From assembly GCA_964655175.1 (NCBI GenBank), contig CAZZLY010000014.1, positions 1-49,204 on the forward strand: a stretch of DNA of 49,204 nt, written 5' to 3'. Position 1 is the stretch's first letter. Every line of letters starts with the position of its first letter. Of the stretch, positions 25,494 through 34,599 are shown piece by piece. Below the pieces are notes generated by a model, which saw nothing but the letters and a program-made list of their open reading frames with translations, did no database searches and was not told the origin of the DNA. The DNA comes from JAIOPA01 sp964655175. Its GTDB lineage: Bacteria; Eisenbacteria; RBG-16-71-46. Position numbers and translations under genes: made by a program.

Positions 25494-26684
25494 TCACACC
25501 GCGGGCGATTCGGGCTCCTCGACACCGTCCACGCCCACCGTCCCCATCCCGCAGTGGCGACACGGGATACGGAACCGCTGCAGGTCCGCCCGCGCGACCG
25601 CGGGGGCCAGGAGCCGCTGCGCGGCGGCCGGGTCGCCGTCCGCCCCCGCCGAGCGAACGGCCCGCAGGATCGCCGCGACCTCGGCGAGCGCCACACCACG
25701 CAGGGCCGGCTCCGCGAGCACTTCGGCGGCCTGCGCATCGGCGAGGGGCGCCGCGAGTCGGGCCACCTCGCGAGCGGCCCCCAACCGCCACCAGCCCACC
25801 ACCTGCATGGCGCGATCCCAGAACGTGGCGTGCTCGAACGTGGCCTCGGCGGCGCGCACGCGCGCGTGCGTGTCGGGCTCGCTCACCGCGAGCGGTGCGG
25901 GGCGACCCGCGAGCGTGCGTTCGACGACGAGCGACCACACGAGTCGTCCCACCGTGGGGTCGCTCCAGTACGCCGATGCGGGACCGGCCTCGGTGCGCGC
26001 GGCGGCGAGCGTGTCCGCATCCGGGAAGCCGTCGCGTTCGACGATCGCACGGTGCAGGGCGAGCGACGCGCGATCCCAGCGCGCCGGGAACGACGCGCCG
26101 GCGCGCGCGAGGTCCGCGTCGGCCGCGTCCCAGTGACCCGCGAGCGCATGCAACGCCCCGCGCGCGAGTCGCGCACGGGCGTCCTCGTCGTGGGCGAGCA
26201 CCGCGTCCCACGCGGCGATCGCCGCGGCGGGATCGCGCAGGCGTTCGAACGCGATCGCGCGGGCGGCGTGGGCGCGCGGGTCGGTCGCCGAACGATCCGT
26301 GAGCACCGAGCGGTAATCCCCGTGCGCGCACGCCTCGAGCAACGCGCGCAGTGCCGGCGGATCGCCCGCGCGCGGGGCGGGCGGATCCAGATCGGTCACG
26401 AACCGCGGCCGCTCGGGCAGCAGCGTCGCGAGCGCGCGCGCGTCCCCGCGCCATGCCGCGAGCACGGCGTCGAGTTGCTGCAGCCCGCCCCAGAGTTCGA
26501 CGAAGCGCGGCTCGACCGCGAGCGGCGCGTCACATTCGGGGCAGGCACGATCGGCGTCGAGCGTGCGAGGCACCTGACACGCCTCGCACCACGCCACGAC
26601 GCGCGCGCCGTCCGGGCCCGTCCACACGGCCGCGTCGCAGCGATCGCAGGCGACGTGCCAGCGCGTCCCGTTACTGGATGCCAC
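25494..26684 (-). CDS. zinc-ribbon protein with TPR-like helical region
   Basis: 396 residues, no signal peptide. The N-terminus holds three CxxC pairs (Cys13/16, 33/36, 48/51: CDRC, CEAC, CPEC) and the C-terminus a fourth (CRHC, about 375), suggesting zinc-ribbon modules. In between are Ala/Asp-rich helical pairs of TPR character (AIAAWDAVLAHDEDARARLARGALHALAGHWDAADADLARAG). No enzymatic motif seen. GTG 26684 overlaps the lptD end by 14 bases, so it is co-translated with lptD. The function is unknown; an assembly or scaffold role is inference. Confidence 0.7.
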   Translation of the reverse strand: MASSNGTRWHVACDRCDAAVWTGPDGARVVAWCEACQVPRTLDADRACPECDAPLAVEPRFVELWGGLQQLDAVLAAWRGDARALATLLPERPRFVTDLDPPAPRAGDPPALRALLEACAHGDYRSVLTDRSATDPRAHAARAIAFERLRDPAAAIAAWDAVLAHDEDARARLARGALHALAGHWDAADADLARAGASFPARWDRASLALHRAIVERDGFPDADTLAAARTEAGPASAYWSDPTVGRLVWSLVVERTLAGRPAPLAVSEPDTHARVRAAEATFEHATFWDRAMQVVGWWRLGAAREVARLAAPLADAQAAEVLAEPALRGVALAEVAAILRAVRSAGADGDPAAAQRLLAPAVARADLQRFRIPCRHCGMGTVGVDGVEEPESPAV

Positions 26685-29600
26685 CGAAGCTCTGCACGCG
26701 CGTGCCGCGCTCGAAGTAGACCTCGCGCTGCTCGCGGATGCCCAATCGGAAGTAGTACTCGGCCTCGCCCCCGGGCGTGAACGACCGCGTGAACGTGGCG
26801 TCCCAGCAATGGATGTGGCGCGTCACGTTGAAGTTCTGCACCTGGATCGCGTGCGCGGTGAGGTTGTAGCCCGCCGAGTAGTCGAACGCCCAGTTCTCGG
26901 TGAGCTGGTAGCGGAACGTGCCGTTGAGCGCCTCGCGCGTGCTCCACCTGGGTCCGAAGTAACCGCCCGAGTACGAGTAGGCGATCGAGGCCGACCAGTT
27001 GTCCTGGAACGACGCGGCCGCCTCCTCGCCCTCGGTGAGCGTGCGATCGGTGCCGCTCACGGCGCGGGTCGCCTGCGGGCGGCCACCACCGCGGTTGCTG
27101 AAGCTGGAGTACACGTTCCAGCCGAACGAACGCAGCGGACGGCCGGCGTACGGATCGATCGAGGCGCTCGCGTCGGCGTTGACGTAGCCCGGCGGCTGCA
27201 ACCGCGCGCCGGCCGCCAGCGGCAGCAGGCCGTGCGCACGACCGTTCTCGCGCCACAGGAAGTCGTACGCACCGGTGGTGCTGAACGACAGCAGGTTGTC
27301 GAGGCGCGTCACCTTATCGCCACGCGTGACCTTGGCCTGGATGCGCTGGTCGAGCGCGAAGCTCGCGAGCAGCGACTTGGAGCCCGAGAAGAGGTTGATG
27401 TCGCCGAAGCCCTCGAATCGCGGCCGCAGGAAGCCGTTCGTGTCGCGGTAGGCGAGCCCCGGGAACGTGGGCGCGTACTGGATCGTGGCGCTCGGACTCA
27501 CGACGTGCCGCAGCGCCAGCGCGGGGACCGGTGTGTTCAGCGTGCGATACAGCGTCGTGGACAGTCCGGCGCTCGTCTGCCACGTGGCGCCGGTGGCCCA
27601 ACGGTGTCCCAGCGCGTCACGATCGAACACGACCGCGTTGCCGAACAGCGACGGCGAGAAGTTGATCCAACCGAACAGACGGCGCGAGTCCGAGATCGCG
27701 AACTGCGACGATGCGGCGCGGCGCACCTCGCGCTTCTGCTCGACGTGGTCGCCCACGAGCACACCGCTCGTGTCGTATTCGCCCACCAGGAAGCCGCGCT
27801 GCGTGCGGTAACCCAGGTAGCGCCCGCTCAGGCTCAGGTACGTCGTGCTCAGCGCCTTACCGAGCTTGGAGTCCTTGAGGAAGCCGTACGAGCCGATCGT
27901 GCGCGTGGGCAGCGTGACCGAGACCGACGGCTCGAACACGGTCAGGCTCGGACGCCCCACCGTGCCCACGGGCAGCGGCACGCCGCCGAAGGGCGACTCG
28001 AGATCGTCGTCCGCATTGAGGTCCTGGCGCCGGTCGAGGATCGCCGAGAGCGAGATCCAGTCGGCGTAATGCGTGAGCTGCACGTTCGAGTTGAGGAAGC
28101 GGTCGAAACGACGGTCGAACGACTGCCCCGAGTTGCCGCTGCCGATGAAGTCGCGGCTCGAGGTGAAGTTGCCGAGCGCCGACAGTCGCGTGCGCTGCCC
28201 GATCGTCTGCTGGTGGCTGCCCGAGAACGTGTAGTCGTCGCGTCCGGTGCGCTCGTCGTGCCCGAACTTGAGGTCGGCACGGCCCTCGAAGCGGTACAGC
28301 AGCTTGTAGTTGAGCTCGCCGCGCAGCAGCCACGACGGATCGGCCTGGTAGTAGTCGCCCGCGCCGGTGACGTCGAAGTAGTCGTTCGGGGCCCAGTAGT
28401 AGCCGGCGTTGCGGATGAACTGGCCGTTCTGGTTGTTGAAGCCGAACTCGAACTGCGGGAACAGGAAGCCCGAGTGCCGCCCCGGCTTGATGGGGAACAC
28501 GTAGAACGGCAGCGCGAGCACGGGCACGTTGCGCAGGTAGAACACGACCGGCTTCGCGACCAGCTTGTCCTTGAGATAGATCTTCATCCAGCGCGCCGCG
28601 AAGTGGTAATGCGGCTCCGCCAGATCGCACGTGCTGTAGGCGCCGCCGAGCACGTCGAGTTCGCGGTCGTTGGGTTTGCGGATCTGCCGACCGTGATAGA
28701 GCCCGCGCTCGTACTGCGTCGTGGCCTGGTAGATCGTGCCCACGCGTCGGTCCATGTCGTAGGTCATGAGCTGACCGTCGACCTGGTCGCCCTTCTCGAC
28801 CAGCTGCGGCTTGCCCTCGGCCACGAGCGAGTTCTTCTCGCTGTCGAAGGTGACGCGGCGGGCCTTCAGCTGCAGGTCGCGATAATCGAGCTGCGCGTCG
28901 CCGTCGAGCACGATGCGGTTGCTGGGGATCACGAACGTGATCGCGGTGCCCTCGTAGCGGATGCGCTCCTCGCGCGCGGCGGTCGTGTCGCCGACCGTGA
29001 CCGGCGGCTGATACGTGCCCGACGCCCCGCCCAGCACGCGCGCGCGATCGATCTTCTTGTCCTTGAAGAACACCAGGATGGTGTCGCCCTGGGCCTCGTT
29101 GCGCTCGGCGGTCTTGCCCTCCTTGGGCACCGACGTGTAGGCGTTGCGCGCCGCGCCCACGGCCATGAGGCTGTCGATGCGCGACTCGGTCACGTACATG
29201 TCGACGCGCGTGCCCGTGAGCCGACTCGTCTCGCCGCGCGTGTCCTCGCGCGCCCCGGCGTACGTGATCGCCGCCCCCCCGCGCACCGCGATGCGGCCGA
29301 TGCGACGCTTCTCGGTGAAGGTCTCGATCGTGTCGCCCGACATGACCGTCTCGCCGTCCCAGGCGCGCGGCTCGCCGAGCAGGATGCCGTAGCCCGTACG
29401 ATCGTCGAAGCGCGCATAGCGCGAGGTCGCCCGCAGCGTGTCGCGCTCGACGGTGACCGAATCGAACGCCTCGGCGACGCGCGTGCGCGAATCCACCACC
29501 ACGCGGCGCGCGCGCAGGCGCGTCTCCTTGCCGTCCTCGTCCCGCGACTTGAGCACGGGCTCACCGGTGGCGACCGCCACCTTGGCACGCCGATCGAAGT

Positions 29601-30447
29601 CCACCGCCTGCGCCTCGAGCTGCGTGCGGTTCTCGTCGTCGATGCCGACCACGTCGCCGCGCGCGCGCACGACCATCGAATCGCGGTCGTAGAACGCCTC
29701 GCGCGCCATGAGCCGCTGCTTCTTCTCGGTGCCGCGCACGCCGCCCTGCAGCTGCGCCAAGCCCAACTTGCGATCGTACCAACCGTAGGGCGCGCGCAGC
29801 GTCGCGTCGTGATCGACCACGACCACGTTGCCGCGCAGGTCGAGCCGGTCCTGCGTCTCGGAGAACGAGGCCTCGTCGCAGGTCACCGTCGCGGTGGAGT
29901 CGCGCAGCCGCACGTGGCCCTCGACGAACACCTGCCCGGTGGCGCGCTCGTACCGGCCGCGCTCGGACGTGAGCCGCGTGCGCCCGCGCGTGATGTGCAC
30001 CTGCTCCAGGAACAGCACGTCGCCGCTGGGGCCGCGGCCACCGCTCATGCGATCGGCCTCGATGCGGTACGGCGGCTCGGGCGCGGACACGGTGCGCGTG
30101 CGCGGCGCCGGACGCGTGAGGATCGCACCGGTCGAATCGGGGCGGAAGCCGTGCGCGCGCAGCGAATCCGCGGACGCACCCGCACGCATGCGCGCGGCGG
30201 TGGAGTCCGCGACCGCGGTCGAGTCGCTCGCGAGCGCCTCGTCGGCGAACGCCGAATCCGGCGCGGCGATCGCATCCTCGCCCACCGGGGCGACGAGCGC
30301 GGAGTCGGTCACCGCGGGAGGCGGCGGCTCGGGGGCACGCTTGGGCTTGCGACCCCAGGCCCCCGCCGGGGCGACGGGCGACAGCAGCGCCAGCGCCAGC
30401 ACGAGGCTGGACAGGCGGGCGAGCGCGCGGACGCGCACGCGGTTCAC
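26671..30447 (-). CDS. lptD: LPS-assembly outer-membrane protein LptD (long form)
   Basis: 1258 residues, much longer than E. coli LptD (about 784). A signal peptide (ending PAGA, about residue 30) is followed by a Pro/Ala/Ser/Asp linker (31-125). Residues 127-590 are an extended series of OstA/LptA-like beta-jellyroll repeats (YRIEADRMSG, LTSERGRYERATGQVFVEGHV, VTCDEASFSETQDRLDLRGNV and so on). From about 600 the LptD barrel domain begins (STCDLAEPHYHFAARWMKIY, KPVVFYLRNVPVLALPFYVFP, KPGRHSGFLFPQFEFGFN) and ends with aromatic beta strands. It inserts LPS into the outer leaflet. Start GTG 30447 shares GTGA with the folC stop. The barrel resembles the Bacteroidetes-type LptD_2 family. Confidence 0.9.
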   Translation of the reverse strand: MNRVRVRALARLSSLVLALALLSPVAPAGAWGRKPKRAPEPPPPAVTDSALVAPVGEDAIAAPDSAFADEALASDSTAVADSTAARMRAGASADSLRAHGFRPDSTGAILTRPAPRTRTVSAPEPPYRIEADRMSGGRGPSGDVLFLEQVHITRGRTRLTSERGRYERATGQVFVEGHVRLRDSTATVTCDEASFSETQDRLDLRGNVVVVDHDATLRAPYGWYDRKLGLAQLQGGVRGTEKKQRLMAREAFYDRDSMVVRARGDVVGIDDENRTQLEAQAVDFDRRAKVAVATGEPVLKSRDEDGKETRLRARRVVVDSRTRVAEAFDSVTVERDTLRATSRYARFDDRTGYGILLGEPRAWDGETVMSGDTIETFTEKRRIGRIAVRGGAAITYAGAREDTRGETSRLTGTRVDMYVTESRIDSLMAVGAARNAYTSVPKEGKTAERNEAQGDTILVFFKDKKIDRARVLGGASGTYQPPVTVGDTTAAREERIRYEGTAITFVIPSNRIVLDGDAQLDYRDLQLKARRVTFDSEKNSLVAEGKPQLVEKGDQVDGQLMTYDMDRRVGTIYQATTQYERGLYHGRQIRKPNDRELDVLGGAYSTCDLAEPHYHFAARWMKIYLKDKLVAKPVVFYLRNVPVLALPFYVFPIKPGRHSGFLFPQFEFGFNNQNGQFIRNAGYYWAPNDYFDVTGAGDYYQADPSWLLRGELNYKLLYRFEGRADLKFGHDERTGRDDYTFSGSHQQTIGQRTRLSALGNFTSSRDFIGSGNSGQSFDRRFDRFLNSNVQLTHYADWISLSAILDRRQDLNADDDLESPFGGVPLPVGTVGRPSLTVFEPSVSVTLPTRTIGSYGFLKDSKLGKALSTTYLSLSGRYLGYRTQRGFLVGEYDTSGVLVGDHVEQKREVRRAASSQFAISDSRRLFGWINFSPSLFGNAVVFDRDALGHRWATGATWQTSAGLSTTLYRTLNTPVPALALRHVVSPSATIQYAPTFPGLAYRDTNGFLRPRFEGFGDINLFSGSKSLLASFALDQRIQAKVTRGDKVTRLDNLLSFSTTGAYDFLWRENGRAHGLLPLAAGARLQPPGYVNADASASIDPYAGRPLRSFGWNVYSSFSNRGGGRPQATRAVSGTDRTLTEGEEAAASFQDNWSASIAYSYSGGYFGPRWSTREALNGTFRYQLTENWAFDYSAGYNLTAHAIQVQNFNVTRHIHCWDATFTRSFTPGGEAEYYFRLGIREQREVYFERGTRVQSFGGIQ

Positions 30448-31745
30448 GCCGCCTCCGCGGGTGCGCCGCCGAACGCCTGCATCGCCTCGCCCACCGCGAA
30501 CAGCGAGCCGCACAGCAGCACGCGACCCTCGGCGTGGCGCGCGAACGCGGCCTCGATCGCCTCGGGCACGTTCACCGCCGCCTCGGCGGCAAAGCCCGCA
30601 CCGGCGGCGAGCGGGACGATTTCGGCGGGGCTCAGCGCGCGCTCGTTCGCGGTGCGCGTGACGTACAACGTGGCGTTCGGGGCGAACGCGTGCAGTCGTC
30701 GCAGCAACGCGGGCACGTCCTTGTCGCGACCGGCGGCGAACACCACCGCGACCGGCGGGGCGAACGCGAGGTCGTCGGTCCACGCCTGCCCCAATCGCCG
30801 CATGCCATCCAGATTGTGCGCCCCGTCCCACCACAGGCGCGGTCGCGTCGGGCAGGGCTCGAGCCGTCCCGGCCAGCGCGCCTCACCGAAGCCCTCGCGC
30901 AGCGCGTCGAGCTCCAGTCGCATCCCCTGCGCGGCGAGGCGCGACAACACCGCGAGCGCCGTGCGCGCGTTGTCGCGCTGGTGCGCGCCGCGCAGACGCG
31001 TCTGCAGTTGGAACCGGCCCCACGGCGCGCATTCGACCGCGAGCCGCGTGCCCCACTCGCCCATGGCGACCACCTGCACGTCGGCCACGTCGCGCGCGAT
31101 GGCGAGCGGAGCACCCACCTCGCGCGCGCGTTGCGCGATCACCGCGGCCGCCGCGTCGTGATCGACCGCGCTCACCGCGGGGATGCCGGGCTTGAGGATG
31201 CCGGCCTTCTCGGCCGCGATGGCGACGTGCGTGTCGCCCAGCAGTTCGGCGTGATCGAGCCCGATCGTGGTGATCGCGCACACGGCCGGGGTGAGCACGT
31301 TGGTCGAGTCGAGCCGCCCGCCCAGCCCCACCTCGACCACCGCCCAATCGACGCCGGCGCGCGCGAACCGATCGAACGCGAGCGCGGTCGCGATCTCGAA
31401 GAACGTGGCCTCGGCCGCGCCCGGCAGCGCCTCGATGCGATCGAGTCCGTCGTGCAGTTCGGCCTCGCTCGCGCACACGCCGTCGACGCGGATGCGCTCG
31501 CGGAAGCTCACCAGATGCGGCGACGTGTACAGGCCCGTGCGATGCCCGGCGGCGCGCAGCACGCGCTCGACGAACGCGCACACGCTGCCCTTGCCGTTCG
31601 TGCCCGCGACGTGCACCGAGGCGAAGCGCGCCTCGGGATGCCCCAGACCCGCGAGCAACGCCCGCGTGCCGTCGAGTCCGAACTTGGCATGACGGCGCTC
31701 GAGTCCCCACAGAGCCTCGAGTCGGCGCTGCAGCGTGGCGGTCAC
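30444..31745 (-). CDS. folC: dihydrofolate synthase / folylpolyglutamate synthase
   Basis: 433 residues, Mur-ligase-like. P-loop GTNGKGSVCAFVE (48-60), YTSPHLVSFRERI, VEVGLGGRLDSTN, ITTIGLDHAELLGDT and the C-terminal WDGAHNLDGM are all in order. The protein adds glutamate to dihydropteroate/tetrahydrofolate in the cytoplasm. GTG 31745 begins 20 bases after the accD stop. The accD-folC pairing is a well-known arrangement and supports both calls. The 3' end overlaps lptD by 4 bases. Confidence 0.94.
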   Translation of the reverse strand: MTATLQRRLEALWGLERRHAKFGLDGTRALLAGLGHPEARFASVHVAGTNGKGSVCAFVERVLRAAGHRTGLYTSPHLVSFRERIRVDGVCASEAELHDGLDRIEALPGAAEATFFEIATALAFDRFARAGVDWAVVEVGLGGRLDSTNVLTPAVCAITTIGLDHAELLGDTHVAIAAEKAGILKPGIPAVSAVDHDAAAAVIAQRAREVGAPLAIARDVADVQVVAMGEWGTRLAVECAPWGRFQLQTRLRGAHQRDNARTALAVLSRLAAQGMRLELDALREGFGEARWPGRLEPCPTRPRLWWDGAHNLDGMRRLGQAWTDDLAFAPPVAVVFAAGRDKDVPALLRRLHAFAPNATLYVTRTANERALSPAEIVPLAAGAGFAAEAAVNVPEAIEAAFARHAEGRVLLCGSLFAVGEAMQAFGGAPAEAA

Positions 31746-31765
31746 GGGCTCGGACGCGTTCCCGG

Positions 31766-32689
31766 TCAGGCCGGACGCGTCGCGTTCGGGTCGTAGGCGT
31801 GCGGCGAGGCGGCGCCCTCGGGTGCGAACCCGCGCGTGGAGTGCCAGAAGAACGACAGCAGCCCCCCGAGTTCGGTGCGCATCGCCTTGCGGGGGATGAT
31901 GCGGTCCACGAAGCCCTTGTCCTGCACGAACTCGGCGCGCTGGAAGCCCGGCGGCAGGTCCTCGCCGATCGTCTGGCGGATGACGCGCGCGCCGGCGAAG
32001 CCGACGAGCGCCTTGGGCTCGGCCACGATGACGTCGCCGAGCGAGGCGTACGAGGCGAGCACGCCGGCGGTGCTGGGGTCGGTGAGCACCGACACGAACG
32101 GCAACCGCGCCTCGCGCAGCTGCGCCAGCAGCACGCTGGTCTTGGCCATCTGCATGAGCGACAGGATGCCCTCCTGCATGCGCGCGCCGCCGGTGGCGGA
32201 CACGACGATGCAGGCGCGGCGCTCCGCGAGCGCCATCTCGATCGCGCGCGCGACCTTCTCACCCACGACCGAACCCATGCTGCCGCCCATGAAGAAGAAG
32301 TTCATGAGCGCCACGCTCACCGGGACACCGCCCACGGTGGCGACGCCGCAGATCGCCGCGTCCTTCTCGCCGGTGTCGCGCTGGGCGGCGGCGAGCCGCT
32401 CGGGGTACGGCAGCTTGGCGTCGCGGAACTGCAGCGGGTCGCCGGCCACCAGATCGGTGTGCCGCTCCTGGAACGTGCCCTCGTCCACCAGATAGTCCAC
32501 GTACGTGCGCGCCGGGACGCGGAAGTGGTGGCCGCAGTGCTTGCAGGTCCAGAGGTGCTCCTCGAGCACGGTCTGGAACAGGGCCTCGCCACAGCCGTCA
32601 CACTTGGTCCACAGGCCGTCCGGGAGTTCGGTCCGTTCGGGCTTGGGCCCCTGCTTGATGCCGGTGCGTTCGCGGTTGAGCCAGGACAT
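31766..32689 (-). CDS. accD: acetyl-CoA carboxylase carboxyltransferase beta subunit
   Basis: 307 residues. N-terminal four-Cys zinc ribbon (Cys30, 33, 49, 52 in TKCDGCGE and WTCKHCGHH) is followed by the carboxyltransferase core: AAICGVATVGGVPVSVALMNF, FFMGGSMGSVVGEK, SATGGARMQEGILSLMQM and DPSTAGVLASYASLGD. It makes malonyl-CoA with AccA in fatty-acid synthesis. ATG 32689 (MSWLNRERTGIK, the family start) has GGAGG 13 bases upstream; ATG 32728 is in frame but lacks a binding site. TAGATT at 32765-32770 (minus) could be a -10, but no -35 fits. Confidence 0.95.
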   Translation of the reverse strand: MSWLNRERTGIKQGPKPERTELPDGLWTKCDGCGEALFQTVLEEHLWTCKHCGHHFRVPARTYVDYLVDEGTFQERHTDLVAGDPLQFRDAKLPYPERLAAAQRDTGEKDAAICGVATVGGVPVSVALMNFFFMGGSMGSVVGEKVARAIEMALAERRACIVVSATGGARMQEGILSLMQMAKTSVLLAQLREARLPFVSVLTDPSTAGVLASYASLGDVIVAEPKALVGFAGARVIRQTIGEDLPPGFQRAEFVQDKGFVDRIIPRKAMRTELGGLLSFFWHSTRGFAPEGAASPHAYDPNATRPA

Positions 32690-32841
32690 GGGGTTCGGGA
32701 CGCCTCCGGGGGAACGGATGCGGGCCATGTGACATGCCCGCAGGGGGTTCGCTTGAGCCCGGACAATCTAAACCGCCGGGCAGGCCACCGCCACCCGTCG
32801 TGGCGGCCGACCGCATTCCGGCAACCCTCGCCCCGCCCCCG

Positions 32842-34599
32842 TCACGCGCCCGGCCGCGGCCCCCGGACCCGGAACCCGCCCGGCTCGTCGCGCGGACCCT
32901 TCGGCTCGGCCGGCAGGATCGGGGCGTTGGCGTCGCGCAGGTTGGTGAACGACGGCGACAGGATCTCGACTCCGGCGCGTGCGAACGCGTCCTGGATCTC
33001 GGCGTGCAGGTCGGAGTACAGCCGCAGCTGCGCGTGCGAGTCGTGCGTCAGACAGGTGATCTCGTAGCCGACGTGGAAATCGTTGAGCGCGCGCTGGTAC
33101 ACGATCGGCGCCGGATCGTGCTCCACGCCCGGCACGCGCAGGGCCGCCTCGATCAGCAGCGCGTGCACGCGGCGCCACTCGACGTCGTAGCCGATGGTGA
33201 CCTGCGTGTGCAGCCACAGCCCGCCCTCGGCGGTGCGACGCGTGTAGTTGAGGATGGTGCCCGACAGGATGCTGCCGTTGGGCAGCGTGATCTCCTCGTT
33301 GCGCAGACTGCGCAGCTTGGTCGCGAACGTCCCCAGCGCGATCACGTCGCCGACGTGCTCACCGATGCGCACGCGGTCGCCCAGACTGAACGAGCGCGAG
33401 TACGTGAGCACGAGCCCGGCGATGAAGTTGCCCACGACGCCGCTCGAGCCCAGCGACACCATGAGGCCCAGCAGCACCGAGATCCCCTGCACCGACTTGG
33501 ACTCCGCCCCGGGGATGTACGGATAGGCCACGAGCACGGCGGCGATCCACAGCAGCATGCTCGCGAGCCGGCGGCTCGGCGGGGCGAGCTCGGGATGGAA
33601 GCCCTCGATCACGGCCTGCCCGCGCTCGACGCGGTCGAAGAAGTGCTCGACCGCGCGGATCAGGAGGCGGAAGAGCCACAGGATCGCGGCCACGGTGAAC
33701 AGGCCCGGCAACGCCCCGACGAGCACGCGACCCAGCTCCCACGCGCGTTCGACGGCGAACTGCCGCAGTTCCCAGCTCCACGACTGCGTCGCGGGGAAGC
33801 GCGCGAACACGGTCGCGAGCCCCAGATAGCCGAGTCCCAGCGAGACCACGAGGTCCACGCGCCCGAGCGTGCCCAGCAGCACGCCCCCCAGCTGCGAGCG
33901 GGACACGAGCTCGAGCGTGCCGACGCGCAGGCCCGGCAGGCGCGGCGCGACGACCTTGCGCAGCCAGCCGCGCCAGCGCCGGCCGGCGCGGCTCACGACC
34001 GCGATCGCCAGCAGGAAGCCCGCGAGGATCGCGAGCGCCAGCCCGACGCTGAGCAATCGTGCGAGCGGCCGGCGCTCGGTGCGCTCGAGCCGCACGCCCT
34101 CCTTCACGCGTTGGGCGAGGTCGGCGAGCCACGCCAGATTGGCGGCCTGATCGGGCCCCGGCAGATCGGCCGGCGCGATCACGAACAGCAGATGATCGCG
34201 GCCGAGCCGGACCTCGACGCCGTTCGCCGCCGGGATCAGCTCCACGGAATCGGCGGGCATGCCCGCGTCCTCGACCGCATCGGCGAGTCGCTCGCGGATG
34301 AGGGCCGCGCGCTCGTTCACCGTCATGCCGTCGCGCCCGACCCGCACGCGGAACAACTCGCGCCCGCCCAGGAACACCGGCGTGGGGCGCACCCGCGGAC
34401 GTGCCAGCGCCGTCTCGCTCGCGGCGCTCGGCGGCGTGAAGTGCGCGGTGGACCAGCCGCCGACCGCGGTCGTCGGCACGCTGTCCGCGGGCACGGCGAC
34501 CGCCGAGGAATCCGCCTCGGCGTGGGCGGGGCGCGCGAGCACGAGCCCGCACGCCAACAGGACCATGTGGGCCACACGGCGACGGATCGGTCTCAGCAT
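32842..34599 (-). CDS. MscS-type mechanosensitive channel with long periplasmic N-terminus
   Basis: 585 residues. Signal peptide (MLRPIRRRVAHMVLLACGLVLARPAHA) is followed by about 130 residues of periplasmic domain. Several membrane segments follow (LLSVGLALAILAGFLLAIAVV, VDLVVSLGLGYLGLATVFA, LPGLFTVAAILWLFRLLI, ASMLLWIAAVLVAYPYI). The MscS pore and beta domain are LLGLMVSLGSSGVVGNFIAGLVL, FSLGDRVRIGEHVGDVIALGTFATKLRSLRNEEITLPNG. This gates ion flux at osmotic downshock. ATG 34599 overlaps the tsaB-rimI stop by 7 bases. The frame extends to 35199, but that part lies antisense-shifted within tsaB-rimI and is spurious. Confidence 0.88.
   Translation of the reverse strand: MLRPIRRRVAHMVLLACGLVLARPAHAEADSSAVAVPADSVPTTAVGGWSTAHFTPPSAASETALARPRVRPTPVFLGGRELFRVRVGRDGMTVNERAALIRERLADAVEDAGMPADSVELIPAANGVEVRLGRDHLLFVIAPADLPGPDQAANLAWLADLAQRVKEGVRLERTERRPLARLLSVGLALAILAGFLLAIAVVSRAGRRWRGWLRKVVAPRLPGLRVGTLELVSRSQLGGVLLGTLGRVDLVVSLGLGYLGLATVFARFPATQSWSWELRQFAVERAWELGRVLVGALPGLFTVAAILWLFRLLIRAVEHFFDRVERGQAVIEGFHPELAPPSRRLASMLLWIAAVLVAYPYIPGAESKSVQGISVLLGLMVSLGSSGVVGNFIAGLVLTYSRSFSLGDRVRIGEHVGDVIALGTFATKLRSLRNEEITLPNGSILSGTILNYTRRTAEGGLWLHTQVTIGYDVEWRRVHALLIEAALRVPGVEHDPAPIVYQRALNDFHVGYEITCLTHDSHAQLRLYSDLHAEIQDAFARAGVEILSPSFTNLRDANAPILPAEPKGPRDEPGGFRVRGPRPGA

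Noticed and set aside
32765..32793. TAGATT upstream of accD as a promoter
   Set aside because: The -10 fits, but the hexamer at 17 bases (TGGCGG) matches the -35 poorly and the upstream gene is on the same strand.
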